Assembly (NCBI RefSeq): GCF_024158745.1
Contig: NZ_JAMZAW010000019.1
Coordinates: 1-64,000 of the forward strand
Origin: Paenibacillus tyrphae
GTDB lineage: Bacteria; Bacillota; Bacilli; Paenibacillales; NBRC-103111
Length of the DNA: 64,000 nucleotides
Reading direction: 5' to 3'
The translations under genes were made by a program, and so were the position numbers. The notes beneath the pieces are model-generated. The model was given only the letters and a program-made list of their open reading frames with translations, made no database searches and was not told the DNA's origin. Shown here piece by piece: positions 1 through 8,793 of the stretch (position 1 is its first letter; each line of letters opens with the position of its first letter).

Positions 1-397
1 GCGCAGCGCATAGATGATATAACTTTGCGGCGTACAGGCATCGTAACCGGTCAGCGAGTCGGTAACCACGTTCCTTCAATACGTCTCTCCGCCTCGCACC
101 GCGGGCTGATGTGCCTAGAGTATGGAGCGCCGGGGGCACGGGAATCCAATACGCGGACCGCTAAAGGGTGCCGTACAAAATAGAGGAACTCAAGTAACTT
201 ATTCCCTCCGAACTGAGGGTGTCTGCGAAATTAGAGGAAGTACACTTCCTCTATCAGCCTTCGTCCGCACCACATTCACATTTTTCGACACGTATAAAGC
301 ATCTCAGTTCCGCTACATGCCTGAGACCGACCAAACGCAACCAATAGCGCATCCCAAGTGCTCTATTGCCCAACCACCTGCTAGTACCCCACTCCCG
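1..397. other. Left-edge region without a confident gene
   Basis: No convincing gene is seen. On the minus strand the first ~78 bases stay open to the window edge, but with no credible start, so this could be the tail of a gene fragment. A 20-bp palindrome made of AGAGGAAGT and ACTTCCTCT lies at 233-252, and a related AGAGGAACT word lies at 182-190. The 136-residue plus-strand frame from 122 is rich in Pro, Gln and Thr, has no recognisable motif, and overlaps the 3' end of the next gene. Confidence 0.3.
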
Positions 398-1063
398 CTA
401 CAAAAACATCGGCTTCCCATGCGGATTCAGCAGGTAAGCCCGAACGCGCAAGGTGCCCGAAGCCGGCACAAGCACCTGTCGCTTCAAGAGGCTCTGCAGC
501 AGCTCCCGTGCATACCGAACACTTACCCCTAAGTGTTGGCTCACTTCCGCAGGGGTCACCCGCCGCTGTTTATGAACGAGCAAGCGTACAATTTCTTTCT
601 CCTTCAGGGTCAACGCGATCGGCACGCTTTCGTCCCCGAACCATCTGCCCATCAGCTGCTGGATCATTTGCTGACAGCGCCTCGGCTTCTCTTTTATATC
701 GTCGTAAGCAAAACGAAATACCTTCCAATCGTCGATCACCAGATGGTTCTGTCGGACGAGCTGGTCGGCAAACTGCCAGCGGCTCGCATCCCGGCTATGC
801 GGACCGTAGCCGTCGATTTCGAAGCATACTTTGAACGGCGGGCGCAGATAGGCAAAATCCAAGTAGCGGGTTCCATCCTTGAAGTCATGAACCTCAAACT
901 CCGGGTGCAGTTGCTCCAAACGTCCCACAGCCGGCCACCACACTTCCTGCAGAAAAAGCTTCTCCGCATGCCCAAGCCCCTCCCTCAGCCGCCGCTGCCT
1001 CTCGCCCGTTGCTGAGTGCACATGTGCATGCAAAAAAGCTTCGTAAGCGTCTTGAAATCTCAT
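398..1063 (-). CDS. Endonuclease-fold (DUF559/Vsr-like) protein with C-terminal winged helix
   Basis: A 221-residue protein with two parts. Residues ~60-140 hold a PD-(D/E)XK-like core: an acidic residue in the FEIDGYGPHS stretch, then QLVRQNHLVIDDWKVFRFAYDDI. This resembles the DUF559/Vsr endonuclease fold, where a host nuclease or repair enzyme contacts DNA. Residues ~150-215 look like a helix-turn-helix (TPAEVSQHLGVSVRYARELL), suggesting DNA binding. Similar Paenibacillus proteins are often labelled DNA-binding response regulator, but no receiver domain is visible. It stands alone, and the gene downstream is on the same strand. Nuclease activity is inferred from the fold; the true substrate is unknown. 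Confidence 0.6.
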   Translation of the reverse strand: MRFQDAYEAFLHAHVHSATGERQRRLREGLGHAEKLFLQEVWWPAVGRLEQLHPEFEVHDFKDGTRYLDFAYLRPPFKVCFEIDGYGPHSRDASRWQFADQLVRQNHLVIDDWKVFRFAYDDIKEKPRRCQQMIQQLMGRWFGDESVPIALTLKEKEIVRLLVHKQRRVTPAEVSQHLGVSVRYARELLQSLLKRQVLVPASGTLRVRAYLLNPHGKPMFL

Positions 1064-1210
1064 CCCTCAGGCTCACCTCCGGAAAATAAAAAACCGCCCG
1101 ATCTCCATTACGGAGATGGACGGTGTGTGCTTCACAACCAAATCATATTCCTTATCATAACGAATCAAGTAACAACAAGCAAGGCGCAGAGGTAACCCCC
1201 TCCTCGTCGC

Positions 1211-2362
1211 TTAAAAAATCCGATTCCGCCAGCCAAGCAGCTTCGCGATAGCTTCCACGTAGTAATAATCACCGTAAATTAACGAGACGTCGACATTCTG
1301 GCCGGCCGGCTTGTTGCCCGTGCCCGCGAGCAGAATGCCCTCGTGCTCCGGACGGTCCCACGTCGCGTAATGCTGCGTCAGCGAGAGCAGAATGCGTTCC
1401 GCCGCGCGGCGGTATACCGCGCCTTCGATACCCGGGAGCGCCGCGCCCAGCTCGATCAGGCCGGAAACGGCGCACGTCGCCGCCGACGTATCGCGCGGCT
1501 CGCCGTCGAGCGGGTCGGCGGCGCGGAAATCCCAATGCGGCACGTGGTCGTCCGGCAGACAGGCCAGGAAGTAATGCGCCACCTGCTGCGCCGCATATAA
1601 ATACCGCTTGTCGCCGGTGTAGCGGTACGTGTTCGCCATGCCGTGCAGCGCCCACGAAGCGCCGCGGCTCCAGGACGAGTCCGGCCCGTGGCCTTGGCCG
1701 CCAAGCGGCTCAATCAGTTCGCCCGTCTGCGGGTCGAAGCTGAGAATATGGTTCACCGAGCCGTCAGGACGGATGAACTTATTCACTACCGTATCGGCAT
1801 GCGCTCTGGCGATATGCTCGAAGCGCGGATCGCCAATCTCTTGTGCCGCCCAGAACAAGATCGACAGGTTCATCGACGAATCGACGATCGACCAACCGAT
1901 TTTATCTTGATTCCACGCACGCAAGAAGCTGCCCGCAATATTGAACCGTCCGGCCAGGAAGTTCGCCGCCTGCAAGCCGCGGCGCTTGGCGTCCTTGTCG
2001 CCGGTCAGCTTGTATTTGATGACGGAAGTGGGAAGAAACTGGAACCCCACGTCGTGGTGGAAATTGTTGTCTTGAATCGTCTTGTGTTCGAATTTTTCGT
2101 CCCAAGACCATGCGGCTTCCCGGTAATGCTCTTTTCCGGTCATGTCGTACATGATCCACAGCATGCCCGGCCAGAAGCCGGCCGTCCACCAATCTAGCCG
2201 CATATCGTCGTACAAACCGTCAGCTTTGGCCACGTGCGGCGATTTCTCCCCAAGCTGCCCGATCATCCGGTCCACCTTCATCTGCAAAGCGTCCCAAATC
2301 GCCGGGAGCGCCGTCTTCAGGTCGGACGCTTGCACCCATTTGCTCGTATCGATCGCTGTCAT
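1211..2362 (-). CDS. Glycoside hydrolase family 88 (unsaturated glucuronyl hydrolase)
   Basis: A 383-residue cytoplasmic enzyme with no signal peptide. GH88 enzymes hydrate the double bond of delta-4,5-unsaturated uronic acids left by polysaccharide lyases and so release the sugar. The sequence carries the family hallmarks: WWTAGFWPGMLW (~58-69), the two conserved Asp contexts FHHDVGF (D104) and IVDSSMN (D161), and SSWSRGASWALHG (~229-241). GH105 is a related alternative, but the WTxGFWPGMLW motif fits GH88 better. It follows the GH2 gene by 22 bp with a strong GAGGAGGAG ribosome site, so the two form an operon. The pair probably strips unsaturated uronate and then the next sugar from imported oligosaccharides. 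The divergent AraC gene is the likely regulator. Confidence 0.85.
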   Translation of the reverse strand: MTAIDTSKWVQASDLKTALPAIWDALQMKVDRMIGQLGEKSPHVAKADGLYDDMRLDWWTAGFWPGMLWIMYDMTGKEHYREAAWSWDEKFEHKTIQDNNFHHDVGFQFLPTSVIKYKLTGDKDAKRRGLQAANFLAGRFNIAGSFLRAWNQDKIGWSIVDSSMNLSILFWAAQEIGDPRFEHIARAHADTVVNKFIRPDGSVNHILSFDPQTGELIEPLGGQGHGPDSSWSRGASWALHGMANTYRYTGDKRYLYAAQQVAHYFLACLPDDHVPHWDFRAADPLDGEPRDTSAATCAVSGLIELGAALPGIEGAVYRRAAERILLSLTQHYATWDRPEHEGILLAGTGNKPAGQNVDVSLIYGDYYYVEAIAKLLGWRNRIF

Positions 2363-2384
2363 GCGTGAAACTCCTCCTCTGGAA

Positions 2385-4886
2385 TTAGATTGTAATGAAC
2401 GCCGTAGTCATCCCTTCACACGCCGCACTGACCACCGACACCCGCGGATGCACTGTACCAGACTTGCCGCTGCCGCCCGCAAGCGACGCTGCCGGACCTC
2501 CGGCCGTAACGAAGTCCGTGACGGAGATCCCCGCCGGCAAGCCGCCCTTCGGATCGACGTACATCCCGGCCCGCCCCGTGGCGAGTTGAACCAGCCGCGA
2601 ACCGCGGATCGTGCCGAGGCCGTCCAGCAGCCGACCGTCTCCCGCAAGACCGAAGCGGACGAAGCTCACCGCATCGGGGCAAAACACGCCATGGGCATCG
2701 TAGGCCCTTGCTTCCACATAGACCCGTCCGTCCGCCTGCGGCTCGGCCGTCAGCCGCAGCTCCGCCGGGGCACCCCAGACCGCCGTCTGGTATTCGAAGG
2801 TCAACTCGTCTTCCACGGTGACGCCGTCTTTGACCGCAACGACCTTCACATGGTTCATGCCCGCTTCCAGCGTCGTCTCCCAACGCAAGCCTGCCGCCGG
2901 GAAATTTTGCGAATCGCGCTTCTTGACGCCGAGGCTTCGGCCGTTCAGGAACAGCTCCGCCTCCGCGCAGTTGGAGTACACCTTGATCGTCTTCCGCTCG
3001 CCCGGAGCGCCCCAGCGTACCGGCATGGAATGCCCGTAGATGCGGGCCATCGGCTTCGTCGCCCAATACGATTGGAAGACGTAGTAAGCTTCTTTTTTCG
3101 TAAAATCGCGCTCGACGATCCCCTTCATGTTCAAATACGGAATCGGCGAATCCGGACGCACCGGCGTCGCAAAATCTTTAAACGACCATTGCGCCGCGCC
3201 GGTCAGCCAATCCATGTGCTCCTGCGACTTCAAGTACCAGTCGATCATTTCACAAAAATACGTCTCCGACCAATCGCCGTCCCGGGAGACGCGCGGCTCG
3301 CCGCCGGTCAGCAGGTAATCGCCGTCGCGCTCGTCCGTCGTGCCGTCGCCGCGAGGGATAAATTCGAAGCCCGTGAACGTCTTCTCCACATGCCGGGTCG
3401 GCAAATTGTCCGCGCCCCACTCCATATGGAAGAACGAGCGCACATTGTCGAACGCCGAGCGGCAGCTCGCTTCGTAATCGGTGTAAATGCCGCGGTACCA
3501 GCCCGCCCAGATGGAAGGCGAGTACACGTCGACGATGTCTTTGCAAAACTCGCAGCGGCGGATCGAAGTCAGCCGGCCCGGGTCGAGCTTATGCGATAAG
3601 TCGTGGAGCTCCTTCATGAAACGGCGGATGTCTTCCTGATCGAAATAGTCGAAGTCGCACTCCCAATCGTTCTCGTTGCCGAGGCCCCACAGAATGACCG
3701 ACGGATGATTGTAATGCTGTTCAATCATCGCCGTCAGCATATCCCGGCACTGCTGCCGGTAGCTGTCACCGCCTAGACCGCCACGGCACCATGGGATTTC
3801 CTCCCAGACGAGAATGCCGAGTTCATCGCACAGCTCCAGCACGATTCGCGACTGCTGGTAATGGCCAAGGCGGATGAAGTTTGCGCCCATCTCCTTGATG
3901 AGCTGCATCTCGTAACGGATCATCTCCTCCGTCATCGCAGGTCCGACGCCGGCATGATCCTCATGCCGATGTGTGCCGCGAAGCAGAAGCCGCTCGCCGT
4001 TCAGCTTGAACGGGCCGTGATCGACGAACTCGAAAAACCGGACGCCGAACCGTTCCGCAAGCTCCGTCTCGCCGTGCACGCTTTCCGCCCGGACCGTGCA
4101 GCCGTACAGGTACGGATCGTCCGTACTCCACAGGTGCGGATCGGCCAGCTCGTAGACCGCCAGCTCCTTCTCGCCCTCCCAGGGCAGGCAGCTCACGCTC
4201 GATTCCGCAATTACGGCTCCTTCGCGGTCGGTCAGCCGGATCGTCAGCTTGAGGCTTTCCCGCTGCGCGTTCGGATTGTACAGCTTGGCTCTGACCTTCA
4301 CGGTGCAAACCGGCTGCCCGTCCACCGCCGCCAAGCGGCTCGTATCCGCTTCCACATGAACCCGGGCAAGCGACACGACAGGCACATACACGAGATTCAA
4401 ATACCGGTAAATCCCCCCATACAGGTTAAAATCGCTCGCGTCCGACGGAATTGTCTCCAACTCCCGGCTATTGTCGCACGCGACCGCCACCGGGACGAGC
4501 CCTTGGTACCGCTCGATAGTCGCGGCTTCAGCCGCTGCCTCGGTGATGTCGACCGTGAACTCGTCATAGCCCCCGAGATGCGAGCCGACCTTGCTCGTAT
4601 ACACATAGACATCCGTACGCTGCCCGGCGCCTTCGAAATGCAGCAGCGTCCGCCCGTTCAGATACGGGTTGTTCAGCGCCAGCTTCGTCCGGTACCAACC
4701 CTGCCCCTGATAATATTTGCCGTCGGGGTCCATGACGTCGAGCGCGTTGTACGTATGCGGCAGCTCCACTTTATGCCACGGCACATTATAGTGATTCTGG
4801 AGCTTGTCGGCCCGCCATACTTCCCACGGACCGCCGAGGCTGCCCCGGTAATGCTCCCATGCTTCGATTAATCGCTGTTTGATCAT
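2385..4886 (-). CDS. Glycoside hydrolase family 2 (beta-galactosidase/beta-glucuronidase type)
   Basis: An 833-residue cytoplasmic enzyme. The start is placed at ATG 4886 (MIKQRLIEAW); a frame opening further upstream runs into the promoter region. Order of domains: N-terminal sugar-binding jelly roll (~20-180), Ig-like domain (~180-285), TIM barrel (~290-590), then C-terminal beta domains. The barrel shows the GH2 signature HRHEDHAG, the acid/base Glu in GLGNEND (E405) and the nucleophile Glu in FFHMEWG (E489). The substrate, a beta-galactoside or beta-glucuronide, cannot be fixed from sequence. Pairing with GH88 favours a glycosaminoglycan-like or ulvan-like oligosaccharide. It is first in the operon and diverges from the AraC gene across 118 bp. 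Confidence 0.88.
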   Translation of the reverse strand: MIKQRLIEAWEHYRGSLGGPWEVWRADKLQNHYNVPWHKVELPHTYNALDVMDPDGKYYQGQGWYRTKLALNNPYLNGRTLLHFEGAGQRTDVYVYTSKVGSHLGGYDEFTVDITEAAAEAATIERYQGLVPVAVACDNSRELETIPSDASDFNLYGGIYRYLNLVYVPVVSLARVHVEADTSRLAAVDGQPVCTVKVRAKLYNPNAQRESLKLTIRLTDREGAVIAESSVSCLPWEGEKELAVYELADPHLWSTDDPYLYGCTVRAESVHGETELAERFGVRFFEFVDHGPFKLNGERLLLRGTHRHEDHAGVGPAMTEEMIRYEMQLIKEMGANFIRLGHYQQSRIVLELCDELGILVWEEIPWCRGGLGGDSYRQQCRDMLTAMIEQHYNHPSVILWGLGNENDWECDFDYFDQEDIRRFMKELHDLSHKLDPGRLTSIRRCEFCKDIVDVYSPSIWAGWYRGIYTDYEASCRSAFDNVRSFFHMEWGADNLPTRHVEKTFTGFEFIPRGDGTTDERDGDYLLTGGEPRVSRDGDWSETYFCEMIDWYLKSQEHMDWLTGAAQWSFKDFATPVRPDSPIPYLNMKGIVERDFTKKEAYYVFQSYWATKPMARIYGHSMPVRWGAPGERKTIKVYSNCAEAELFLNGRSLGVKKRDSQNFPAAGLRWETTLEAGMNHVKVVAVKDGVTVEDELTFEYQTAVWGAPAELRLTAEPQADGRVYVEARAYDAHGVFCPDAVSFVRFGLAGDGRLLDGLGTIRGSRLVQLATGRAGMYVDPKGGLPAGISVTDFVTAGGPAASLAGGSGKSGTVHPRVSVVSAACEGMTTAFITI

Positions 4887-5004
4887 TGTGAGGCCATCCC
4901 TTTCGAGCCAATAAATTATGCTTTCAGCATAACAAAAAAAACGCCCGCATAGTTTGGCGCTCTTATGATAAAATGTTGCTATATTACGGTGGAGGTCCCC
5001 GTGC

Positions 5005-5901
5005 ATGAAGCAGATGAACTACTTGAACCTGAATCGCCATCCCGTGCAGCTATCGTTTTACAAAGACCGGACGAACGAGTTCGTTGAAATCTACCACGCG
5101 CATCAGGGAATGGAGCTTTTATATGTCCATGAAGGGCAAGGAACTTCCGTTGTAGAACAACAAATTTTCCAGATGTCGCCCGGCACCGTCTTTTGCTTCA
5201 AGCCGTTTCAACTGCATCGCATCCGGATCGGCGAGCTGCCCAAGCAGCCGTATGTGCGCTCCTTGTTCGTCTTCGAACCCGCCGTGCTCGACGAGACGCT
5301 CGCTCCGTTTCCCGGACTTCGGGCTTTTTTCCAAGCGCTATGGAAAGACCCGCTGGCCCCCCAGGTGTACCGGACGCCGGACCCCGCCGCCATGGACGCG
5401 CTGCTCCGCTCCCATCTTCCCCGCCTTGCGCCCAAGGAGGACGCCGAGCAGTTGCTGGAAGAACAGCTGCTGTTCCTGACCGCGTTCGTGCATCACTTGA
5501 AATCAGCGGCAGAACCGGCCGGCTCGCCATTAACGGAACGTCCCGCACTGCCTAAAGCATCGGCCACCGCCGAGAAAATTATGGCTTGGATCGAAAAACA
5601 TTACATGGAGCCCTTCGAGCTGGAACGGCTCGCGCAGGAGATTCATTTGTCCCCGAATCACGTATCCGCCGTCTTCCGGCAATCGGTAGGCAGCAGCATC
5701 ACCGAATATTTGACGGCGCGCCGCATTCGGCAAGCATGCTGGCTGCTGCGGACCACCGACAAACCGGTCCAGGACATCGGCCGGGCGGTCGGACTTGGCA
5801 ACTTCTCGTATTTTTGCCAGCTGTTCAAGAAGCAGGTCGGCCTCACGCCAAACCGGTTCAAACGGGAACCGTACGAAGCGGACAGCAAGCGGAAACCTTG
5901 A
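5005..5901 (+). CDS. AraC-family regulator of the divergent GH2-GH88 operon
   Basis: A 298-residue regulator. The N-terminal part (~15-140) is a cupin-type ligand pocket (HAHQGMELLYVHEG and the SPGTVFCFKPFQLHR turn). The C-terminal ~100 residues hold two helix-turn-helix motifs (FELERLAQEIHLSPNHVSAVFRQ and VQDIGRAVGLGNFSYFCQLFKK), typical of AraC/XylS. The start at 5005 has GGTGGAGG nine bases upstream. It is divergent from GH2, so it probably activates that operon in response to a sugar. The AraC-type DNA-binding half is clear; the ligand is unknown. A small AGGCT-TGCG-AGCCT hairpin at 5967-5980 may end the transcript. Confidence 0.9.
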   Translation: MKQMNYLNLNRHPVQLSFYKDRTNEFVEIYHAHQGMELLYVHEGQGTSVVEQQIFQMSPGTVFCFKPFQLHRIRIGELPKQPYVRSLFVFEPAVLDETLAPFPGLRAFFQALWKDPLAPQVYRTPDPAAMDALLRSHLPRLAPKEDAEQLLEEQLLFLTAFVHHLKSAAEPAGSPLTERPALPKASATAEKIMAWIEKHYMEPFELERLAQEIHLSPNHVSAVFRQSVGSSITEYLTARRIRQACWLLRTTDKPVQDIGRAVGLGNFSYFCQLFKKQVGLTPNRFKREPYEADSKRKP

Positions 5902-6015
5902 TCTTTGGATGGAACGTGCCGCGCCTTCTGGATGGCGTTCCTTATCCTGCCATGCTATACTTTAAAAAGGCTTGCGAGCCTGTTGACTCTAACGAATTCC
6001 GAGGTATTTTCTTTC

Positions 6016-6057
6016 ATGTGCATCCAAATGTGCATCCAATTCTTGCGTTTACGGTAA
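6016..6057 (+). CDS. Erm leader peptide (13 residues, ends in Arg-Leu-Arg)
   Basis: This short frame reads MCIQMCIQFLRLR and then TAA. GAGG lies 11 bases upstream of its ATG. The first eight codons are a perfect 12-bp tandem duplication (ATGTGCATCCAA twice, 6016-6039). Leader peptides of the ErmD/ErmK type stall the macrolide-bound ribosome at an Arg-Leu-Arg motif. The same motif sits here at the extreme C-terminus, directly before the stop and just ahead of the hairpin region of the methyltransferase gene. Position, length and motif make it a strong candidate drug-sensing leader. Translation has not been shown. Confidence 0.7.
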   Translation: MCIQMCIQFLRLR

Positions 6058-6061
6058 TGTG

Positions 6062-6160
6062 AGGTACAGAACACGTATTCCCGGCTAAAAAAATATTTTG
6101 GCTCGGGTTTATTTGTGCTGTACCTTTTTCATTCCCCAAAAACGAATGAATGAGGTGCAT
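6062..6160 (+). promoter_or_regulatory. Attenuator with mutually exclusive hairpins upstream of erm
   Basis: Three pairings can be read. A: 6062-6069 (AGGTACAG) pairs perfectly with 6118-6125 (CTGTACCT), enclosing an 11-bp inner hairpin at 6080-6107. This large structure is followed by TTTTC and looks terminator-like. B: 6119-6134 pairs with 6144-6159 (16 positions, one mismatch, two G-U), hiding the GAGGTG ribosome site of erm. A and B share the 6119-6125 strand, so they exclude each other. Segment A begins five bases after the leader stop, within the footprint of a ribosome stalled on Arg-Leu-Arg. Whether control is at transcription or translation cannot be decided from sequence. Confidence 0.65.
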
Positions 6161-6167
6161 ATTTGTG

Positions 6168-7019
6168 ATGCCAAAAAACAAACATACGTCCCGTCAAACG
6201 GCGCGTCCTGCCCATACCAACTTTTCAGGCCAACACCTGATCCGCGATAAATCGCTTGTCCGCCGCATGATCGAGCTTGCCCGACTCTCGCCCCAGCCGC
6301 TTGTGCTGGATATCGGGGCGGGAGCCGGCGCGTTGACGCTTCCGCTCGCCCAAGAAGGCTGGCAGGTGCTCGCCATCGAGAACGATCCCCGTTTCGCCGA
6401 GAAGCTCCGCGGCAAAATCGGAGAAGCGGAAGGCATCCGGCTCATCGAGACCAACTTCCTGGAAATGCCGCTCCCCCGCAGGCCTTTTGGCGTCATAGCC
6501 AATATCCCTTTTGCCATTACGACGGCCGTGCTCGGCAGGCTGATGGATTATCCCGCCGTCCCGTTTCGGCATGGCGTGCTGATCGTCGAGCTCGGGGCGG
6601 CCCGCCGGTTTACGGCCGATCCGGTCACGCAGGCGCGCATCCTGGGATGGCGCATGCAGTTCGATCTGAAGCTCGCCGAACCGGTATCGCCCGATCGCTT
6701 CTCGCCCCCGCCCCGGGTGCAATGCGCGATCCTGATCGTACGCCGCAAAAAGGAGCCGCTCGTGCGGCCGAGCGACCACGCCCGCTTCATGGGGCTCGTC
6801 ACGCAAGCGCTCCGGGTGCCCGGCGCCCCGTTGCACGCCGCGCTCGGGCCATGGTTTACCCCGGCCCAGCTGAAGCATCTCGTCAAGCTGCTGCGAATGG
6901 ATCGGAGCGTGCCGGTCGGCAGCTTGAACGAGCGGCAGTGGGCCGCCGTCTTCAAGACGATGATCCGCTATGTCGAGCCATACCGGTGGTCCAAGGCATC
7001 CGGCTTATCCAAGCGGTGA
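6168..7019 (+). CDS. Erm-type 23S rRNA (adenine-N6) methyltransferase
   Basis: A 283-residue methyltransferase of the Erm/KsgA fold. It carries the SAM motif VLDIGAGAGALT (~47-58), IEND (~70-73), and the catalytic motif NIPF (~112-115). KsgA enzymes have NLPY there, while Erm enzymes have NIPF or NIPY. The N-terminal HTNFSGQHLI segment also fits Erm. Erm enzymes methylate A2058 of 23S rRNA and give macrolide-lincosamide-streptogramin B resistance. The start is set at ATG 6168, ten bases after GAGGTG; GTG 6165 is an alternative. The leader peptide and attenuator support inducible expression. No mobile element is visible, so it may be an intrinsic chromosomal gene. Confidence 0.85.
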   Translation: MPKNKHTSRQTARPAHTNFSGQHLIRDKSLVRRMIELARLSPQPLVLDIGAGAGALTLPLAQEGWQVLAIENDPRFAEKLRGKIGEAEGIRLIETNFLEMPLPRRPFGVIANIPFAITTAVLGRLMDYPAVPFRHGVLIVELGAARRFTADPVTQARILGWRMQFDLKLAEPVSPDRFSPPPRVQCAILIVRRKKEPLVRPSDHARFMGLVTQALRVPGAPLHAALGPWFTPAQLKHLVKLLRMDRSVPVGSLNERQWAAVFKTMIRYVEPYRWSKASGLSKR

Positions 7020-7105
7020 GCTGCGGCCCTTCCGGAATTGCCGAGTAAGTAAGCCCATGGAGGTATGACATTGACAATTTTGCCAATACTACGAACGTCG
7101 TCCGA

Positions 7106-7125
7106 ACCGGCTGGAAACAGCCGGT
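7106..7125. other. Perfect hairpin with GAAA loop in the erm-DUF2238 gap
   Basis: ACCGGCTG and CAGCCGGT form an 8-bp perfect stem closed by a GAAA (GNRA) tetraloop. No T-run follows, so it is a poor intrinsic terminator. It lies 30 bp before the DUF2238 start and may act as an RNA stability or processing element. Confidence 0.4.
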
Positions 7126-7155
7126 CACCATGAACCACCGAAGGGAGAAGCTACG

Positions 7156-7836
7156 ATGGCTCGACAATCCGCAGTTCGCGGCGGAACAGGGACCAACTGG
7201 TTGATGGACCCGGATATACCTTTTTCCCGCAACATCATCCTGCAGCTGCTGCTCGCGCTCTTTGTTGTCTTTTGGATCGTCATGGCGATCTCGCCGACCG
7301 ACCGGACCCAATGGCTGATGGAAAACGTGCTTGTTGTCGCTGCTTTTTTCACCCTGCTGTTTACGTACAAAGCATTCCGCTTCTCGAATCTATCTTATTT
7401 GCTGATTTTTCTATTCCTCTGCATCCATACTTTCGCGGCTCATTATACGTATCAGAATACGCCGGTCGATCAGTGGCTGAAAGCTTCGTTTCATCTCCAA
7501 AGGAGCTACTTCGACCGCGTCGTACACTTCTTGTTCGGTCTGTTTCTTGCCTACCCTCTCCGTGAGCTTCTTACCCGGGCTGCGGGCGTGCGCAATTTCT
7601 GGTCCTACGGGATTCCGGTCATGACGATGCTCGGATGCAGCGCATTGTTCGAAATCGTGGAAATGGGGGCCGCTTACGTGGCTGGACAAGCCGGAGCCGA
7701 CTATGTCGGGCTGCAGGGCGACGTGTTCGATACGCAGAAAGATATGAGCCTAGGCTTTGCCGGGGCTCTGCTATCCATGATCACTCTTGCGATCATTCTG
7801 CGAAAAACGAAGCACACGGCGCCATCACGTTCTTGA
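7156..7836 (+). CDS. DUF2238 (YjdF-type) inner membrane protein
   Basis: A 226-residue polytopic protein with about six membrane segments (for example ~26-46, ~54-70, ~76-94, ~120-138, ~152-170, ~196-214). The conserved features of DUF2238 are present: FDRVVHFLFGLFLAYPLREL in the middle, then a SALFEIVEMG segment and the QGDVFDTQKDM stretch before the last helix. The biochemical role of the family is unknown. The start has AAGGGAG eight bases upstream. It follows erm on the same strand after a gap with a strong hairpin, so co-transcription is possible but not evident. Confidence 0.8.
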   Translation: MARQSAVRGGTGTNWLMDPDIPFSRNIILQLLLALFVVFWIVMAISPTDRTQWLMENVLVVAAFFTLLFTYKAFRFSNLSYLLIFLFLCIHTFAAHYTYQNTPVDQWLKASFHLQRSYFDRVVHFLFGLFLAYPLRELLTRAAGVRNFWSYGIPVMTMLGCSALFEIVEMGAAYVAGQAGADYVGLQGDVFDTQKDMSLGFAGALLSMITLAIILRKTKHTAPSRS

Positions 7837-7901
7837 TCCGGCGTTCTGCTGCGGGGCCGAGCTCTTCGGCTTCCGCCCCGTTTGCAGAGACACTCTGGCG
7901 T

Positions 7902-8759
7902 CTACTCCTCTGCCGCCGGCCCGCGTCTTGCGGATTGCTTGCGGTATTCGCTCGGGGACAGACCGGTCTGCTTCTTGAAGACGCGGGAGAAATAATACAG
8001 CTCGAGTCCGACCTTCTCCGCTACATCCGTCACTGTCCATTCGGTACCGGACAGCAGCTCCTTCGCTTTATCCATCCGCTTGCGGTTAATGTAGGCGATC
8101 GGGGAAAGCCCCAGCATCGTTTTGAAATATTGCATGAAGTAGTTGGGATGAAAATGCACAAGCCGCGCCAGTTCTTCCACCGTTATCCGTTCCTGCAGAT
8201 GCTCGTCTACGTAGTGGAGCACCGTGTTGATTTTTCCCGTTTCGGACATCGGCGCAAGCCGCAGCCCCCGTTCCCGCTCCAGCGCTTCTTCCATATACCC
8301 GGAAACGATCTCCAGCAGCACCGATTTGATGCGCAGCGGAGCCGTCAGCGACGGATTGTTGTACAGCCCGATCAAGTCCTGGAACTGCTTCTCGAGCCCG
8401 GCTTCGTCCCGCACGTCGATGCAGTGGGGCAGCTCCAGCATTTGAAACAGGTTCACGTCTCCCACCGTTGCCGTAAAATGGCACCAATATTTGCCGAAGC
8501 CATTGTCGCCGAGCCGGCCGAACGACAGCCGCATTCCTGCCGGCAGCAGCAGCAATTGTCCCGGCTTCGGATGGTACATCCGGCCGCGCAACCGGATCCA
8601 CCCTTCCCCCTCGCGTATAAAATAAAGCCGGTTCACATCCGGCAGCAGGTCATTGCTCCGCCAATTCGGCCCCACCTTGGAGTAATAGGCCATCGTGACC
8701 GTCATTTGCGTATTGTCCAAATAGCTGCGCATTCGTTGAAGCTGATTAGAGTCCATCAC
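7902..8759 (-). CDS. AraC-family transcriptional regulator
   Basis: A 285-residue protein. The N-terminal ~150 residues form a cupin-like ligand domain (YFIREGEGWIRLRGRMYHPKPGQLLLLPAG). Residues ~180-280 carry the AraC DNA-binding pair: ITVEELARLVHFHPNYFMQYFKTMLG and VTDVAEKVGLELYYFSRVFKKQTGLSPSEYRK. It begins 34 bp after the PadR gene on the same strand and may be co-transcribed with it. No sugar-use genes adjoin it, so the target cannot be named. The family call is secure and the ligand unknown. Confidence 0.85.
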   Translation of the reverse strand: MMDSNQLQRMRSYLDNTQMTVTMAYYSKVGPNWRSNDLLPDVNRLYFIREGEGWIRLRGRMYHPKPGQLLLLPAGMRLSFGRLGDNGFGKYWCHFTATVGDVNLFQMLELPHCIDVRDEAGLEKQFQDLIGLYNNPSLTAPLRIKSVLLEIVSGYMEEALERERGLRLAPMSETGKINTVLHYVDEHLQERITVEELARLVHFHPNYFMQYFKTMLGLSPIAYINRKRMDKAKELLSGTEWTVTDVAEKVGLELYYFSRVFKKQTGLSPSEYRKQSARRGPAAEE

Positions 8760-8793
8760 AGAGCTGCTCCTTGCGCCGGAATGCTGCTTGGCG

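Noticed and set aside
2142..3599. 485-residue plus-strand open frame opposite GH2 and GH88
   Set aside because: It is antisense to genes with clear catalytic motifs, is very rich in Arg, Pro and His, and has no motif of its own. It is a high-GC shadow frame.
6150..7019. KsgA (RsmA) as the identity of the methyltransferase
   Set aside because: The catalytic motif is NIPF, not NLPY, and a leader with the Arg-Leu-Arg stall motif precedes it, both of which point to Erm.
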